From JAYYZW01 sp036339995 (GTDB taxonomy: Bacteria; Pseudomonadota; Gammaproteobacteria; Ga0077536): a stretch of 58,710 bases of DNA. Shown piece by piece: positions 43,013 through 52,466 of the stretch. The stretch lies in contig JAYYZW010000139.1 of the NCBI GenBank assembly GCA_036339995.1, positions 1 to 58,710 of the forward strand, read 5' to 3'. Every line of letters begins with the position of its first letter. Position 1 is the first letter of the stretch. The translations under genes were made by a program, and so were the position numbers. The notes beneath the pieces are model-generated. The model was not told the DNA's origin, searched no databases, and saw only the letters and a list, made by a program, of their open reading frames with translations.

Positions 43013-44332
43013 ATGGCAACGAGTAGAAGCCGAAAGACGTCCGATGCCAACCAGGCCAAAAAGGTATTTGTCGTTGACGGTGCACGCACGCCGTTTCTGA
43101 AAGCGCGCACGGGGCCCGGACCGTTTCGGCCGTCCGATCTCGCCGTCCACGCCGGCCGCGCGCTCCTGGCGCGCCAGCCGTTCGAACCGCCCGAACTCGA
43201 CGAAGTCATCCTCGGCTGCATTATGCCGGGGCCGGAGGAAGCTAATATCGCGCGCGTCGTGTCCCTGCGCCTCGGTTGTGGTGATCGCGTGCCAGCGTGG
43301 ACGGTGCAGCGTAATTGCGCCACCGGCATGCAGGCGATCGACAGCGCCGCGCGTTCGATCGCGAGCGGACGCGCCAAGCTAGTTCTCGCCGGCGGCAGCG
43401 AAGCCATGAGCCATGCGCCTATTTTATGGGGGCCGGCGATGACGACGTGGCTCGCCCGATGGATGACCGCCCGCTCGGCGGTAGACCGGGTGAAGGTCCT
43501 GACGCAATTGCGGCCGGCTTTCCTGAAGCCGATCGTGGCGCTGCTGGTGGGCCTGACGGATCCGGTCGTCGGATTGTCGATGGGGCAGACCGCTGAAGTA
43601 ATAAGCAGGCGCTACGGGATCTCGCGAGGAGAAATGGATGCCTATGCAGTGCGCAGCCACTTACGACTCGCGGCGGCGCAGGCCGAGGGACGGCTGGGAG
43701 AGATCGTGCCCTTGATCGACGAGCGAGGACAGATCTTCGATCAGGACGACGGCGTTCGTCTCGATTCCTCGGTTGAGAAGCTTGCAAAGCTCAAACCTTT
43801 TTTCGATCGGGAATTCGGCAACGTGACTCCCGGCAACAGTTCGCAGATCACCGATGGCGCGGCGTGGGTCGTCCTCGCGAGCGCCGAGGCGGTCAAGCAA
43901 TACGATCTGCCGGTCCTCGGGCGTCTGGTGGATTCACAATGGGCGGCCCTGGATCCGCGTCAAATGGGATTCGGGCCGGTCAACGCAGCGGTACCGCTGT
44001 TGAAGCGCCGGCGCCTGGGCTTGGCCAAGATCGATTATTGGGAGATCAATGAAGCGTTCGCCGGCCAGGTTCTCGCTTGCCTGCGGGCGTTCAACGACGA
44101 CGACTACTGTCGCGAGGAGCTGAGACAACGCGGCGCGATGGGCGAGATCGATCAGGAACGCCTGAACGTCGACGGGGGCGCGGTGGCGCTGGGTCACCCC
44201 GTCGGCAGCAGCGGCGCCCGCATTGTTTTGCATCTCTTGAAGGTCCTCGAGCAACGCGAGGCCAAACGCGGCGTGGCAGCGATCTGTATCGGAGGCGGGC
44301 AGGGCGGTGCGATGCTGCTCGAGCGGGGATGA
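43013..44332 (+). CDS. acetyl-CoA C-acyltransferase (thiolase, FadI/FadA-like)
   Basis: A 439-residue thiolase that performs the last step of beta-oxidation. The nucleophilic Cys is in QRNCATGMQA (about residue 103), the catalytic His in GHPVGSSGAR, and the second Cys in ICIGGGQGGA. All three are intact, in contrast with the thiolase-like protein at 23120. The stop overlaps the ATG of the FadJ-like gene (ATGA), so the two encode partners of one complex. Confidence 0.93.
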   Translation: MATSRSRKTSDANQAKKVFVVDGARTPFLKARTGPGPFRPSDLAVHAGRALLARQPFEPPELDEVILGCIMPGPEEANIARVVSLRLGCGDRVPAWTVQRNCATGMQAIDSAARSIASGRAKLVLAGGSEAMSHAPILWGPAMTTWLARWMTARSAVDRVKVLTQLRPAFLKPIVALLVGLTDPVVGLSMGQTAEVISRRYGISRGEMDAYAVRSHLRLAAAQAEGRLGEIVPLIDERGQIFDQDDGVRLDSSVEKLAKLKPFFDREFGNVTPGNSSQITDGAAWVVLASAEAVKQYDLPVLGRLVDSQWAALDPRQMGFGPVNAAVPLLKRRRLGLAKIDYWEINEAFAGQVLACLRAFNDDDYCREELRQRGAMGEIDQERLNVDGGAVALGHPVGSSGARIVLHLLKVLEQREAKRGVAAICIGGGQGGAMLLERG

Positions 44333-46404
44333 GCGTTCCGGATCTCCAACAGGCCATGACGCCGGTCCCTATCGACGGCGTCAGTCATTGGCGCCTCGCT
44401 CGCGACGGCGACGACCTCGCCTGGCTTTGTTTCGATCGTGCAGACGCCGATACGAACACCCTGTCCTCGAGGGTATTGACTGAACTCGGCACCGCGGTCG
44501 AAGCGCTTGTCGAGGAACACCCGAGAGGGCTTGTGATCTATTCGGCGAAGGCCAACGGGTTTGCCGCCGGCGCTGATGTACGCGAATTCAACCAGCTGAC
44601 CGATGTCGATGCGACAGCCGCTCGTATAGGAGAGGTTCACCAGTTATTCGAACGCATCGAAAATCTGCCTTTTCCTACGGTGGCGCGAGTGCATGGCTTC
44701 TGCCTCGGCGGCGGCCTGGAACTCGCGCTCGCGTGCCGTCACATCGTCGCCGCGGCCGAATCGTCGACGCGTCTCGGTTTCCCTGAAGTCATGCTCGGCC
44801 TGCACCCGGGATTTGGCGGGACGGTGCGGTCGATCCGCGATTGTGGCGTTAGCCGGGCGATGGATTTAATGTTGACCGGGCGCGCGCTCGACGCGCGTCG
44901 TGCGTTCAAGGCCGGGCTGGTCGATCGCGCAGTCCCGACGCGGCATCTCGACGCGGCAGCGCGACATTTCGCCCTCAATCGACAGCCGCGGCGGAAACCA
45001 ACCATTACTATGCGCGCGGCCAGTCATCGGGTCCTGCGGCCATTGGTGGTGCAACTGTTGCGCCGGCAAGTCACCAAGCGCGTGACCGAGCAGCACTACC
45101 CTGCGCCTTATGCGCTGATCAAGCTGTGGCAGGAACATGGCGGGGACGATGCAGCGATGTACGGCGCGGAGGCCCGTTCAATTGCGAATCTGTTTACGTC
45201 CGCGACCAGCCGCAATCTCGTCCGCCTGTTCGCGCTGCAGGAGCGGCTGAAATCCATCGGGCGGGAGTATCCGTTCGATGGGAAGCGGGTGCACGTGATC
45301 GGAGCCGGCGTAATGGGCGGCGACATCGCCGCGTGGTGTGCACTGCGCGGGATGCAGGTGACCCTGCAGGATCGCGAACCCAGGTTTATCGCGCCGGCGA
45401 TGAAGCGCGCTAACAAACTTTTTACACGCCGGGTGAGGGACAAATTCGAGCGTCTTGCGGTGCATGACCGCTTGATTCCGGATTTCAATGGTGACGGTCT
45501 GCGGCGCGCCGACGTGATCATCGAGGCGATCATCGAAGACGTCGACGCAAAACGCGAACTGTTTGCCCAAGTCGAACGCCAGGCAAAGCCCGATGCCTTG
45601 ATCGCGACCAATACCTCGAGCATCCAATTGTCGGATATCGCCTCAGCCCTATCAGATCCCAGGCGCCTGGTCGGTATTCATTTTTTCAATCCCGTCGCGC
45701 AAATGCAGCTCGTAGAGATCATCGCTGACGAACAGACGCATCTCGCCGCGCGCCAGCAGGCGGCTGCTTTCACCGTCGCTATCGATCGCCTTCCATTGCC
45801 GGCCTCGAGCTCGCCGGGGTTTCTCATCAACCGGGTATTGTCGCCGTACATGCATGAAGCGATGCTTCTGATGGAGGAAGGCGTAGCTCCGGTCGAGATC
45901 GATGGTGTCGCGAAAACCTTTGGTATGCCGATGGGTCCGATCGAGCTGGCCGATACCGTCGGGCTCGACATCTGTCTGCACGTCGGTGAGATCCTCGCCC
46001 GCGCCTTCGGCGGCGAGCCGTCACGGATTTTGCGCGACAAGGTGGTGCAAAAGCGGCTCGGACGAAAAACCAAGGTCGGTTTCTATGAATACAAAAAAGG
46101 GAAGGTGATCCGTCCGCAGGTCGAAGGCAATCCGGTACCACGAATGGAGATCCGCGATCGTATGATGCTGCGTTTATTGAACGAAGCCGTCGCCTGTCTA
46201 GGTGAGGGCATCGTCGCCGACGCTGACCTGGTCGACGTCGGCATGGTCTTCGGCACCGGTTTCGCGCCGTTTCGCGGCGGACCTCTGAACTACGCGTGTG
46301 ACCGCGGCGTCACCGAAATTACGCAGCGGCTGGAAGCATTCGCCGCCGCGCACGGCGAGCGCTTCAAACCCGACGCCAGGTGGGCAGATCTTGGCGAACG
46401 CTAA
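44329..46404 (+). CDS. bifunctional enoyl-CoA hydratase / 3-hydroxyacyl-CoA dehydrogenase (FadJ-like)
   Basis: A 691-residue multifunctional beta-oxidation alpha subunit. The hydratase domain (about 15-200) has the oxyanion-hole segment GFAAGADVREF and the two glutamates in GGGLELALAC and GFPEVMLGL. The NAD-binding domain starts near 320 with VIGAGVMGGDIAAWCA, followed by 3HCDH C-terminal domains with HFFNPVAQMQLVEII. ATG 44329 overlaps the thiolase stop; the longer frame upstream is inside the thiolase gene. The pair could supply the acyl-CoA substrates handled elsewhere in the window. Confidence 0.94.
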   Translation: MSVPDLQQAMTPVPIDGVSHWRLARDGDDLAWLCFDRADADTNTLSSRVLTELGTAVEALVEEHPRGLVIYSAKANGFAAGADVREFNQLTDVDATAARIGEVHQLFERIENLPFPTVARVHGFCLGGGLELALACRHIVAAAESSTRLGFPEVMLGLHPGFGGTVRSIRDCGVSRAMDLMLTGRALDARRAFKAGLVDRAVPTRHLDAAARHFALNRQPRRKPTITMRAASHRVLRPLVVQLLRRQVTKRVTEQHYPAPYALIKLWQEHGGDDAAMYGAEARSIANLFTSATSRNLVRLFALQERLKSIGREYPFDGKRVHVIGAGVMGGDIAAWCALRGMQVTLQDREPRFIAPAMKRANKLFTRRVRDKFERLAVHDRLIPDFNGDGLRRADVIIEAIIEDVDAKRELFAQVERQAKPDALIATNTSSIQLSDIASALSDPRRLVGIHFFNPVAQMQLVEIIADEQTHLAARQQAAAFTVAIDRLPLPASSSPGFLINRVLSPYMHEAMLLMEEGVAPVEIDGVAKTFGMPMGPIELADTVGLDICLHVGEILARAFGGEPSRILRDKVVQKRLGRKTKVGFYEYKKGKVIRPQVEGNPVPRMEIRDRMMLRLLNEAVACLGEGIVADADLVDVGMVFGTGFAPFRGGPLNYACDRGVTEITQRLEAFAAAHGERFKPDARWADLGER

Positions 46405-46909
46405 CCCTCTAGGCACGCAGGCACCGGGCGTAGTTCGCGATTTCAATGCGTCATCGGACTTTGACGACCTGCGTGCCCGTGTTGTTGCGATACAAGATTT
46501 CGAACGTGGGCTCGACTTGAGGATGCCTCCGGGTGAGGAGGTAGCAGAAGCGTATTTAGGCCGCATCCTGGAGCGGTGCCGCGAATCGAACGGCAAGATT
46601 TTTGTCGTCTATTTTGGCGGGCCGATCGGCGGGTTCGCCTGTGTGCTGACGCGAGTCAAGTCGGCGGAGCCCGACGCGGACCCGACCGAATACGGATTGG
46701 TATCGCATTTGATAGTGCTGGAGGAATTCAGAGGCCACGGATATGGCCGTAAATTGCTGGCAATGGTCGAAGCATACGCATTGAGTGAAGGCGTACGCTG
46801 GCTACGTATCGAGGTACTGGCGTCGAATGTCGTCGCCCGGGGACTGTATCTCGACGGAGGATTCAAGGAATATGGTTTGGAACTCGAAAAAGATCTCCAA
46901 TACTCTTGA
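46391..46909 (+). CDS. GNAT-family N-acetyltransferase
   Basis: About 172 residues with a GNAT domain in the C-terminal half: the acetyl-CoA loop FRGHGYGRKLL, then VRWLRIEVLASNVVARGLYLDGGFKEYG. The substrate is unknown. The start is uncertain; TTG 46391 overlaps the FadJ-like stop by 14 bases and has a GGTGGG-like site before it. The longer frame from 46298 would overlap the FadJ-like gene by about 100 bases. It is probably translated together with the beta-oxidation pair. Confidence 0.8.
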   Translation: MANANPLGTQAPGVVRDFNASSDFDDLRARVVAIQDFERGLDLRMPPGEEVAEAYLGRILERCRESNGKIFVVYFGGPIGGFACVLTRVKSAEPDADPTEYGLVSHLIVLEEFRGHGYGRKLLAMVEAYALSEGVRWLRIEVLASNVVARGLYLDGGFKEYGLELEKDLQYS

Positions 46910-47001
46910 TAAAAAAACCTTGGCAGATCCGAACATTCGCGCAGTTTCCCGAAACCGATACGGAAGAGGCATTACAAACCTGACGGCCCGAAAGTTGAAC
47001 G

Positions 47002-48636
47002 ATGTCTGAGTGTCTGCTTGAAGTCTCGAATCTGGCCGTCCATTTCGGCGGCGGGAACAATCTCGTCAAGGCCGTTGACGGTGTGAGTTTCAAGGTAGAT
47101 GCGGGAGAGACGCTGGTACTGGTCGGCGAATCCGGCAGCGGCAAGTCGGTCACGGCGATGGCCATCTCGCGCCTGCTGCCGCCTGCTGCGCGAATCGAAA
47201 GCGGCAAGGTTGTGCTTGCGGGAGAGGATCTCTTCCGCCTGCCGGAATATCGCATGCGCGACATCCGCGGCGCCGCTATAGGTATGATCTTTCAGGAACC
47301 GCAATCCTCACTCAATCCCGTGATGACCATTGGCGCCCAGATCGGCGAAACCCTTACCCGACACAAGGGCCTGCGCGGAGCGGCGCTAAAATCGCGCATC
47401 GTTGAGTTACTCAATGCCGTTGGTATCGACGAACCCGAGCGCCGTCTCAAAGAATATCCGCATCAGTTCTCGGGAGGAATGAAACAGCGCGTTATGGTCG
47501 CGATTGCGCTGGCCGCCGATCCCAAACTCCTGATTGCCGACGAGCCGACCACCGCGCTTGACGTGACCATTCAGGCGCAGGTCCTTGACCTAATCAAAGA
47601 ACAGCAGCGGCGTCGTGACATGGGGATATTGTTTATTACCCACGACCTGGCGGTGGCGCACCAGGTCGCCGACAATATCCTTGTGATGAGGAACGGCGTC
47701 ATCGTCGAACGAGGTGATAGCGATGGTTTCTACAGCAATCCTCGGCACGCCTATTCGAAGCAGTTGTTCAATGCCTTGCCGAACTGGGAAAAGCGCATTC
47801 GCGAGGGTTATTTGCCCACGTCCGATACCAGTGAGACGGTTCTCTCGGTGCGGGGTCTGAAGGTCTACTACCCGATCAAAAAGGGCGTTTTCAAGCGCAC
47901 CGTGGGATACGTGAAGGCGGTTGACGGCATCGATCTCGAGATCGAGAAGGGCCGTACGCTCGCCGTCGTCGGTGAGTCGGGATCCGGCAAGACGACGATG
48001 GGCAAAGGCATTCTGCAATTGACGAGATTATACGAAGGGACGGTCGAGTACGAAGGAGCCGATCTCGGCAAGATCGACGCCATGACCCTGCGGCGCCTCC
48101 GATCGGACCTTCAGATCGTGTTCCAGGATCCCTATTCGTCGATGAATCCACGGATGATGGTGGGGGACATCATCAAGGAAGGCATGATCGCTCAAAGCAT
48201 CGGCGCCAATCGTGAAGAACGCGACCGGCGCGTGGCGGAATTACTGCAACAGGTAGGGCTTGAAACCGGATACGCGCGGCGCTATCCCCACGAATTTTCA
48301 GGCGGTCAGCGACAGCGGATCTGCATTGCGCGCGCGCTTGCAGTCGAACCGCGACTGATCGTCTGTGACGAGCCGACCAGTGCGCTCGATGTTTCCGTGC
48401 AAGCCCAGATACTCGAGTTGCTACGCGCATTGCAGGACCGCCTCGAGCTCACTTATCTATTTGTAACCCACAATATTGGCGTCGTTGCCTACCTCGCTCA
48501 CAAGGTGGCGGTGATGTACCAGGGGCGCGTCGTCGAGTACGGTGGCGTCGAACAGGTTCTGCACCGGCCGCAGCACGATTACACACGCAAATTGCTGGCA
48601 GCCGTTCCGACCATAAAAAGCACCAAGCTAGCCTGA
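47002..48636 (+). CDS. ABC transporter ATP-binding protein with two ATPase domains (YejF/DppDF-like)
   Basis: A 544-residue fusion of two nucleotide-binding domains. Domain 1 (about 1-260): Walker A GESGSGKS, signature FSGGMKQR, Walker B LLIADEPT. Domain 2 (about 275-540): GESGSGKT, FSGGQRQR, LIVCDEPT. Each ends with the oligopeptide-transporter C-terminal region (HAYSKQLFNALPNWEKR, HDYTRKLLAAVPT). It should energise the binding-protein/permease set at 38171-42905, from which it is separated by about 4 kb of acyl-CoA and acetyltransferase genes. Confidence 0.95.
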   Translation: MSECLLEVSNLAVHFGGGNNLVKAVDGVSFKVDAGETLVLVGESGSGKSVTAMAISRLLPPAARIESGKVVLAGEDLFRLPEYRMRDIRGAAIGMIFQEPQSSLNPVMTIGAQIGETLTRHKGLRGAALKSRIVELLNAVGIDEPERRLKEYPHQFSGGMKQRVMVAIALAADPKLLIADEPTTALDVTIQAQVLDLIKEQQRRRDMGILFITHDLAVAHQVADNILVMRNGVIVERGDSDGFYSNPRHAYSKQLFNALPNWEKRIREGYLPTSDTSETVLSVRGLKVYYPIKKGVFKRTVGYVKAVDGIDLEIEKGRTLAVVGESGSGKTTMGKGILQLTRLYEGTVEYEGADLGKIDAMTLRRLRSDLQIVFQDPYSSMNPRMMVGDIIKEGMIAQSIGANREERDRRVAELLQQVGLETGYARRYPHEFSGGQRQRICIARALAVEPRLIVCDEPTSALDVSVQAQILELLRALQDRLELTYLFVTHNIGVVAYLAHKVAVMYQGRVVEYGGVEQVLHRPQHDYTRKLLAAVPTIKSTKLA

Positions 48637-48738
48637 GCCGCGACATAGTTGCCGGGCGGCGGCGTGGCAGTACAGCTCCTGGCGACGGTCTACGCCGCGC
48701 CCGCTCCGACGACCTGATTACAGGGAAAACTTACCACC

Positions 48739-50103
48739 ATGCCCCGACTGACCCACCTGAAATCGGACCTGGTGGCGATATTTACCGTGGGCGGTCCGCT
48801 CATCGTGAATAATCTTTCGAGCATCGGCGTCAATGTGGCCGATACTTTAATGGCTGCGCGCCTTGGCACAACGCAGCTCGCCGCCGTCGCAATCGGCTCG
48901 GGGGTTTGGATCGCTTTCTTTCTGCTGGGGCTGGGGATCATCATGGCGCTGGGGCCGACCGTCGCGCAGCATTTCGGCGCCGGCAAGTATGCTGAGATCG
49001 GACACGACACGCGCCAGGGCTTCTGGCTCACACTCGCGGTCTCATCCATCGTCATCGCGGCGATGCGCTCAGTCGAGCCGGGCCTGTTATGGATGGGAAT
49101 CGATCCCGCGGTGTCCGTGTTGTCACAGGGCTATCTCGACGCGATGTCCTGGGGTGTCATCGGAGCCTACAGCTATCACACGGTCAAACAGATGAGCGAA
49201 GGCGTTGGACGAACCGTGCCGATCATGGCCGTCATGATCACGATCCTGCCGATCAACGTACTGTTGAACTACACCTTCATGTATGGGCGATTCGGCGTTG
49301 AGCCCCTTGGCGCCGTAGGTTGCGGGCTCGGGAACGGCATCAGTTTCTGGCTCATGTTCATCCTGCTTGCGCTGCATACGCGCCGCTCGCCGCATTACCG
49401 CCATTTAGACGTCTGGCGCGATCTCGAACGCCCGGATCCAGTGGCACTGCGCCGGCTCGTCGTACTCGGATTGCCGATCGGTCTGTCCTTGTTCATGCAA
49501 TCCGGCTTGTTCACGGTCGTCGCGCTGTTGATGGGGACGCTCGGGACCGCCACCCTCGCCGCGCACCAGGTTGCGCTCAACTACTCCGGGCTGGTGTTTA
49601 TGATTCCGCTCGGGCTCGGCATGGCGATTACGGTCTGCGTGGGTCAGGCCGTCGGCCGGCAGGACCTCTCCGGGGCGGCCCGTATCGGCTTCACTGGCAT
49701 CTTGCTTTGCACGTCGATTTCCTTGTTCTTCGGCGTGACCACGTTCTTCTATGCGGAGTCGATAACCCGTGCTTACGTCACCGATCCAGAGGTCGCGGCG
49801 CTGGCCATAATGCTGATCAAGATCGCGGCCTTGCTGCAGGTCGGTGATGCCATCCAGGTCGCTGCTGCTTTCGCACTGCGCGGCCTCAAGGACACGCGGG
49901 TACCGATGATCCTGAACGCGATTAACTACTGGGGCTTGGGATTCACGCTTGCTTACGGGCTTGGTATTTTCCTTGATTTCGGTGCGCGCGGCGTATGGAT
50001 TGGACTGACCGTCGCCCTCTGGACCGCAGCCGTGTTGCTGGTCGGGCGGTTCGTGATCGTAACCCGGCGCATGATTGCAGCGCAGAGTACCGCGATCGAT
50101 TGA
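48739..50103 (+). CDS. MATE-family multidrug/cation efflux protein
   Basis: A 454-residue inner-membrane protein with about twelve helices in two related halves. Typical segments are GGPLIVNNLSSIGVNVADTLMAARLG near the N-terminus and GLPIGLSLFMQSGLFTVVALLMGTLG at the start of the second half. It exports cationic or toxic compounds in exchange for Na+ or H+. The ATG is preceded by GGGAAAA. No regulator adjoins it. Confidence 0.93.
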   Translation: MPRLTHLKSDLVAIFTVGGPLIVNNLSSIGVNVADTLMAARLGTTQLAAVAIGSGVWIAFFLLGLGIIMALGPTVAQHFGAGKYAEIGHDTRQGFWLTLAVSSIVIAAMRSVEPGLLWMGIDPAVSVLSQGYLDAMSWGVIGAYSYHTVKQMSEGVGRTVPIMAVMITILPINVLLNYTFMYGRFGVEPLGAVGCGLGNGISFWLMFILLALHTRRSPHYRHLDVWRDLERPDPVALRRLVVLGLPIGLSLFMQSGLFTVVALLMGTLGTATLAAHQVALNYSGLVFMIPLGLGMAITVCVGQAVGRQDLSGAARIGFTGILLCTSISLFFGVTTFFYAESITRAYVTDPEVAALAIMLIKIAALLQVGDAIQVAAAFALRGLKDTRVPMILNAINYWGLGFTLAYGLGIFLDFGARGVWIGLTVALWTAAVLLVGRFVIVTRRMIAAQSTAID

Positions 50104-50171
50104 CGAACGATCGCTAGCTCTTGCGGTGATGGCTTATAAAAATGGAGTGTCTTGCCGTTTTGATCGCCTTC

Positions 50172-50594
50172 TCAGGCGTCTACTGTGTGCTCGATTATCT
50201 GCGCGAAGCGTGCATCAAAGCCGATGCAGTCGTGAATCTCGCCAGCGATCTCTATGGTGCGATCATAAGACCACGCAGCATTTTCGACGGTACCGAGCTC
50301 GGTGACGGCGTCGAAGTACTCGGTGTCGCCCTTTAGCGGACAGTGCGTGCTCTTCTCATTTTTCTTGAGTCGTACCATCTGGACGTCTTCGCGCGGGAAA
50401 TAGATGACCGGATCGTAAACATCGAAACCGACCTCCTTGACCTTGAGCGCCTGTGAGGAGCGCGCGATTTCGGTGCCCTTGATGGTGGCGGTGATCGTGT
50501 ACGCCGGACGCGCGATGCGCATGAAATGCCGCGCGTCGGCGGGATTGTGGATACCATTTTTGACCAGGGTTATGGATTCCGCGGATTTCGACAT
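50172..50594 (-). CDS. DUF427 domain protein
   Basis: A 140-residue protein with a DUF427 domain: VSVTATI-type strand (TITATIKGTEIARSSQALKV), the conserved PVIYFPREDVQM and THCPLKGDTEYF segments, and a C-terminal AWSYDRTIEIAGEIHDCIGF. The fold is known but the function is not. ATG 50594 is used because GGAGG lies nine bases ahead; the GTG at 50603 would sit on top of the site. It is the last of a minus-strand run after the peroxiredoxin. Confidence 0.88.
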   Translation of the reverse strand: MSKSAESITLVKNGIHNPADARHFMRIARPAYTITATIKGTEIARSSQALKVKEVGFDVYDPVIYFPREDVQMVRLKKNEKSTHCPLKGDTEYFDAVTELGTVENAAWSYDRTIEIAGEIHDCIGFDARFAQIIEHTVDA

Positions 50595-50681
50595 CTTGTT
50601 CACCCTCCGAATTTATTAGCAGGCCGGCTGTTCCGATCGGATATTATCGCCACCTTCCTCGACCGCGGTACAAAACCCCCG

Positions 50682-51236
50682 TTAGTGGCTGCGAGGAACA
50701 TCCAGCTTCTCGAGCCGTGTCGCAATATCCGCGCCCGCGGTAAGCGGTTTTACGTGCTTGTCCACGAGGGCGATTTTACCATCGCGATCGATGTAATAAG
50801 TCCAGCGCGATGCATAGCCTTTTGATGACAATACACCGTAAGCCGCTGCCGTGTTTCTCTCGGGGTCGCTCAGAATCGGAAAATCCGCGCCGTTGACTTC
50901 GGCGAACTTGCGGTTGGTTTCCGCATCGTCGACGCTCACCATAAAGTACGCGATATCGTAGGTCTTCAGTAAAAAACTGCTCTCACGGAGCGATTTGCAC
51001 TCGGCCGTTCAGCCGCCGGTGAAAGCCTTCGGAAACCAGGCGAGGACGACGGCCTGTCCGCGGTATTGCGACAGTTGATGGACTTTACCGTCCGAGCCCT
51101 GAAGCGCAAACCCGGGGGCGGGGTCGCCGATCTCAAGGTCACGGGCGGCGGCGCTCACGGAAGCGAGCGCGAGCGCGCAGGCGATCGGAAGCCAACGGGT
51201 GAGCCGCTGGGCGTATAAAGGCTTGATTCGTTTCAT
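50682..51236 (-). CDS. exported peroxiredoxin with in-frame TGA at the peroxidatic position (probable selenoprotein)
   Basis: Translated through one TGA (51009-51011), the frame gives a 184-residue AhpC/TSA-type peroxiredoxin. It has a signal peptide (WLPIACALALASVSAA), the thioredoxin-fold start IGDPAPGFALQGSDGK, then VVLAWFPKAFTGG-[TGA]-TAECKSLRES, and a complete C-terminal half (VNGADFPILSDPERNTAAAY, YYIDRDGKI). In BCP-type relatives the peroxidatic Cys precedes T, as in PGCT, so the TGA stands exactly at the active residue (codon 76). A bSECIS-like hairpin follows. A second cysteine four codons later (TAEC) could be resolving. Both halves are conserved, which argues against a simple nonsense mutation. 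ATG 51236 fits the signal peptide; ATG 51269 is also in frame. No Sec machinery gene is in the window. Confidence 0.8.
50974..50996 (-). promoter_or_regulatory. bSECIS-like hairpin downstream of the in-frame TGA
   Basis: On the coding strand AAATCGCTC pairs with GAGCAGTTT, with one C-A mismatch and one G-U pair, around the five-base loop CGTGA. The loop starts 21 bases after the TGA, within the range usual for bacterial SECIS elements, and has a G among its first two loop bases as those elements require. The stem was found by eye. Confidence 0.6.
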
Positions 51237-51338
51237 AAGTGTCGCCAGAAAATGGGAGCCAGTGTTCATTTTCGATGCGGAAGATTATCGCGCCTGCATT
51301 CGAATTTTGAAACCCTCCATGCGGTCCCGACGGCACGG

Positions 51339-52403
51339 TCATACGCCTTCGATGACACGCGCCCAGTCATCGAGCGCGTCTTCGTGTCCGTTCACGAGTT
51401 GAATAGTCAACTGCGAATAACCCGCGTCCCGTAACCGGCGTATACGCTCACGCAATTCGTGGACGGATCCGGTCAGGGTGATTTCGCGGATCAAATCGCC
51501 CGTGATCAAATGCTCCTCCTCGGGGAGCAGCCATTGGAGCTCCCCACGGTAGAATTGCATGTAACGGGTGTCGGTAGGTTCGTAAGCATCGTAGAACTTT
51601 TGGTATTCGGCCACTGCCAATGCCAAATCCGTCGACCCAATCATGCCGAGCTCGACGTGTTCATCCACCTTGACCAGGTGCTGGAGAACCGTCGCGACGA
51701 GTGGACCAGCCTGCGTTTTCGCGCGCGGGCTGTCCGGCGGCTCGTCGTCCGCCAGCACGCAGCCGAGCGTGAAGGCAGTTGTATAGCAGCTATTGGATTC
51801 ATTGCCCGCTGCCTTCCATTTTGCCAGCATGTCCTCGAGATCGGCCAGGGCCTGCGGCATCCCGTTCATGAAGTTCATCCAGGCCAGACCCAAGTTTGCG
51901 CAGGTCTGCCTGGAGCGCGGGCCCATCGCCGATAGATGCCATTCGATAGGGTCCCCGCTATCGACCAGACCGGGCCACGGATGCATGAACTTGATCTTTC
52001 GCGATGCCCCCTCGAAATCGTATTCGACGATGTCGCCGGCAAGCAGTCCGCGCACCACGCGCAAATACTCTCGCATTTCCGCCAGCTTGATCGCGGGGAC
52101 ACCGAACAGGCTGCGCGCCGTATGGCCGGTTCCAAGGCCGCATTCGATCCGGCCCGGAGCTAGCTTGCAGAGTGAGGCCAGGCCGTTGGCGAGCGTTGGC
52201 GCAATGCGCACTGACGGTACGGCGACACCCAGGCCCAGGCGAATGCGATCCGTGTTGACCGCCGCGGCACCCATGGCCACGAAGATATCCGCTGCATACA
52301 GCGGACTGTCGTAGAACCAGGCATGCGTAAAGCCCAGGCGTTCTGCCCGCTGCACGGTTTTCCAACTGTCGGCGCCTAGGATTCCCGCGATTCCATAGTC
52401 CAT
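51339..52403 (-). CDS. luciferase-like (LLM) flavin- or F420-dependent oxidoreductase
   Basis: A 354-residue TIM-barrel protein of the bacterial luciferase family. Typical segments are AERLGFTHAWFYDSP, VNTDRIRLGLGVAVPSVRIAPTLA, RIECGLGTGHTARSLFG, and the C-terminal TGSVHELRERIRRLRDAGYSQLTIQ. Members use FMNH2 or F420 and oxidise varied substrates; which one cannot be told. It lies between glutathione reductase and the Sec-peroxiredoxin on the same strand with gaps of about 100-200 bases. Confidence 0.9.
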   Translation of the reverse strand: MDYGIAGILGADSWKTVQRAERLGFTHAWFYDSPLYAADIFVAMGAAAVNTDRIRLGLGVAVPSVRIAPTLANGLASLCKLAPGRIECGLGTGHTARSLFGVPAIKLAEMREYLRVVRGLLAGDIVEYDFEGASRKIKFMHPWPGLVDSGDPIEWHLSAMGPRSRQTCANLGLAWMNFMNGMPQALADLEDMLAKWKAAGNESNSCYTTAFTLGCVLADDEPPDSPRAKTQAGPLVATVLQHLVKVDEHVELGMIGSTDLALAVAEYQKFYDAYEPTDTRYMQFYRGELQWLLPEEEHLITGDLIREITLTGSVHELRERIRRLRDAGYSQLTIQLVNGHEDALDDWARVIEGV

Positions 52404-52466
52404 GGGTTTTCTCGTTGAGTGTTATTCGCTCGATCGGCCGCGCCCGCGGCACATCCACTCTCAAGC

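Noticed and set aside
44077..44328. Longer N-terminus for the FadJ-like enzyme
   Set aside because: The frame runs through the 3' part of the thiolase gene and has no family similarity; ATG 44329 overlaps the thiolase stop in the usual way.
51009..51269. Truncated peroxiredoxin pseudogene ending at a TGA
   Set aside because: The frame continues after the TGA with a complete second half, the TGA falls on the catalytic position, and a SECIS-like hairpin follows; a selenoprotein explains this better than a nonsense mutation.
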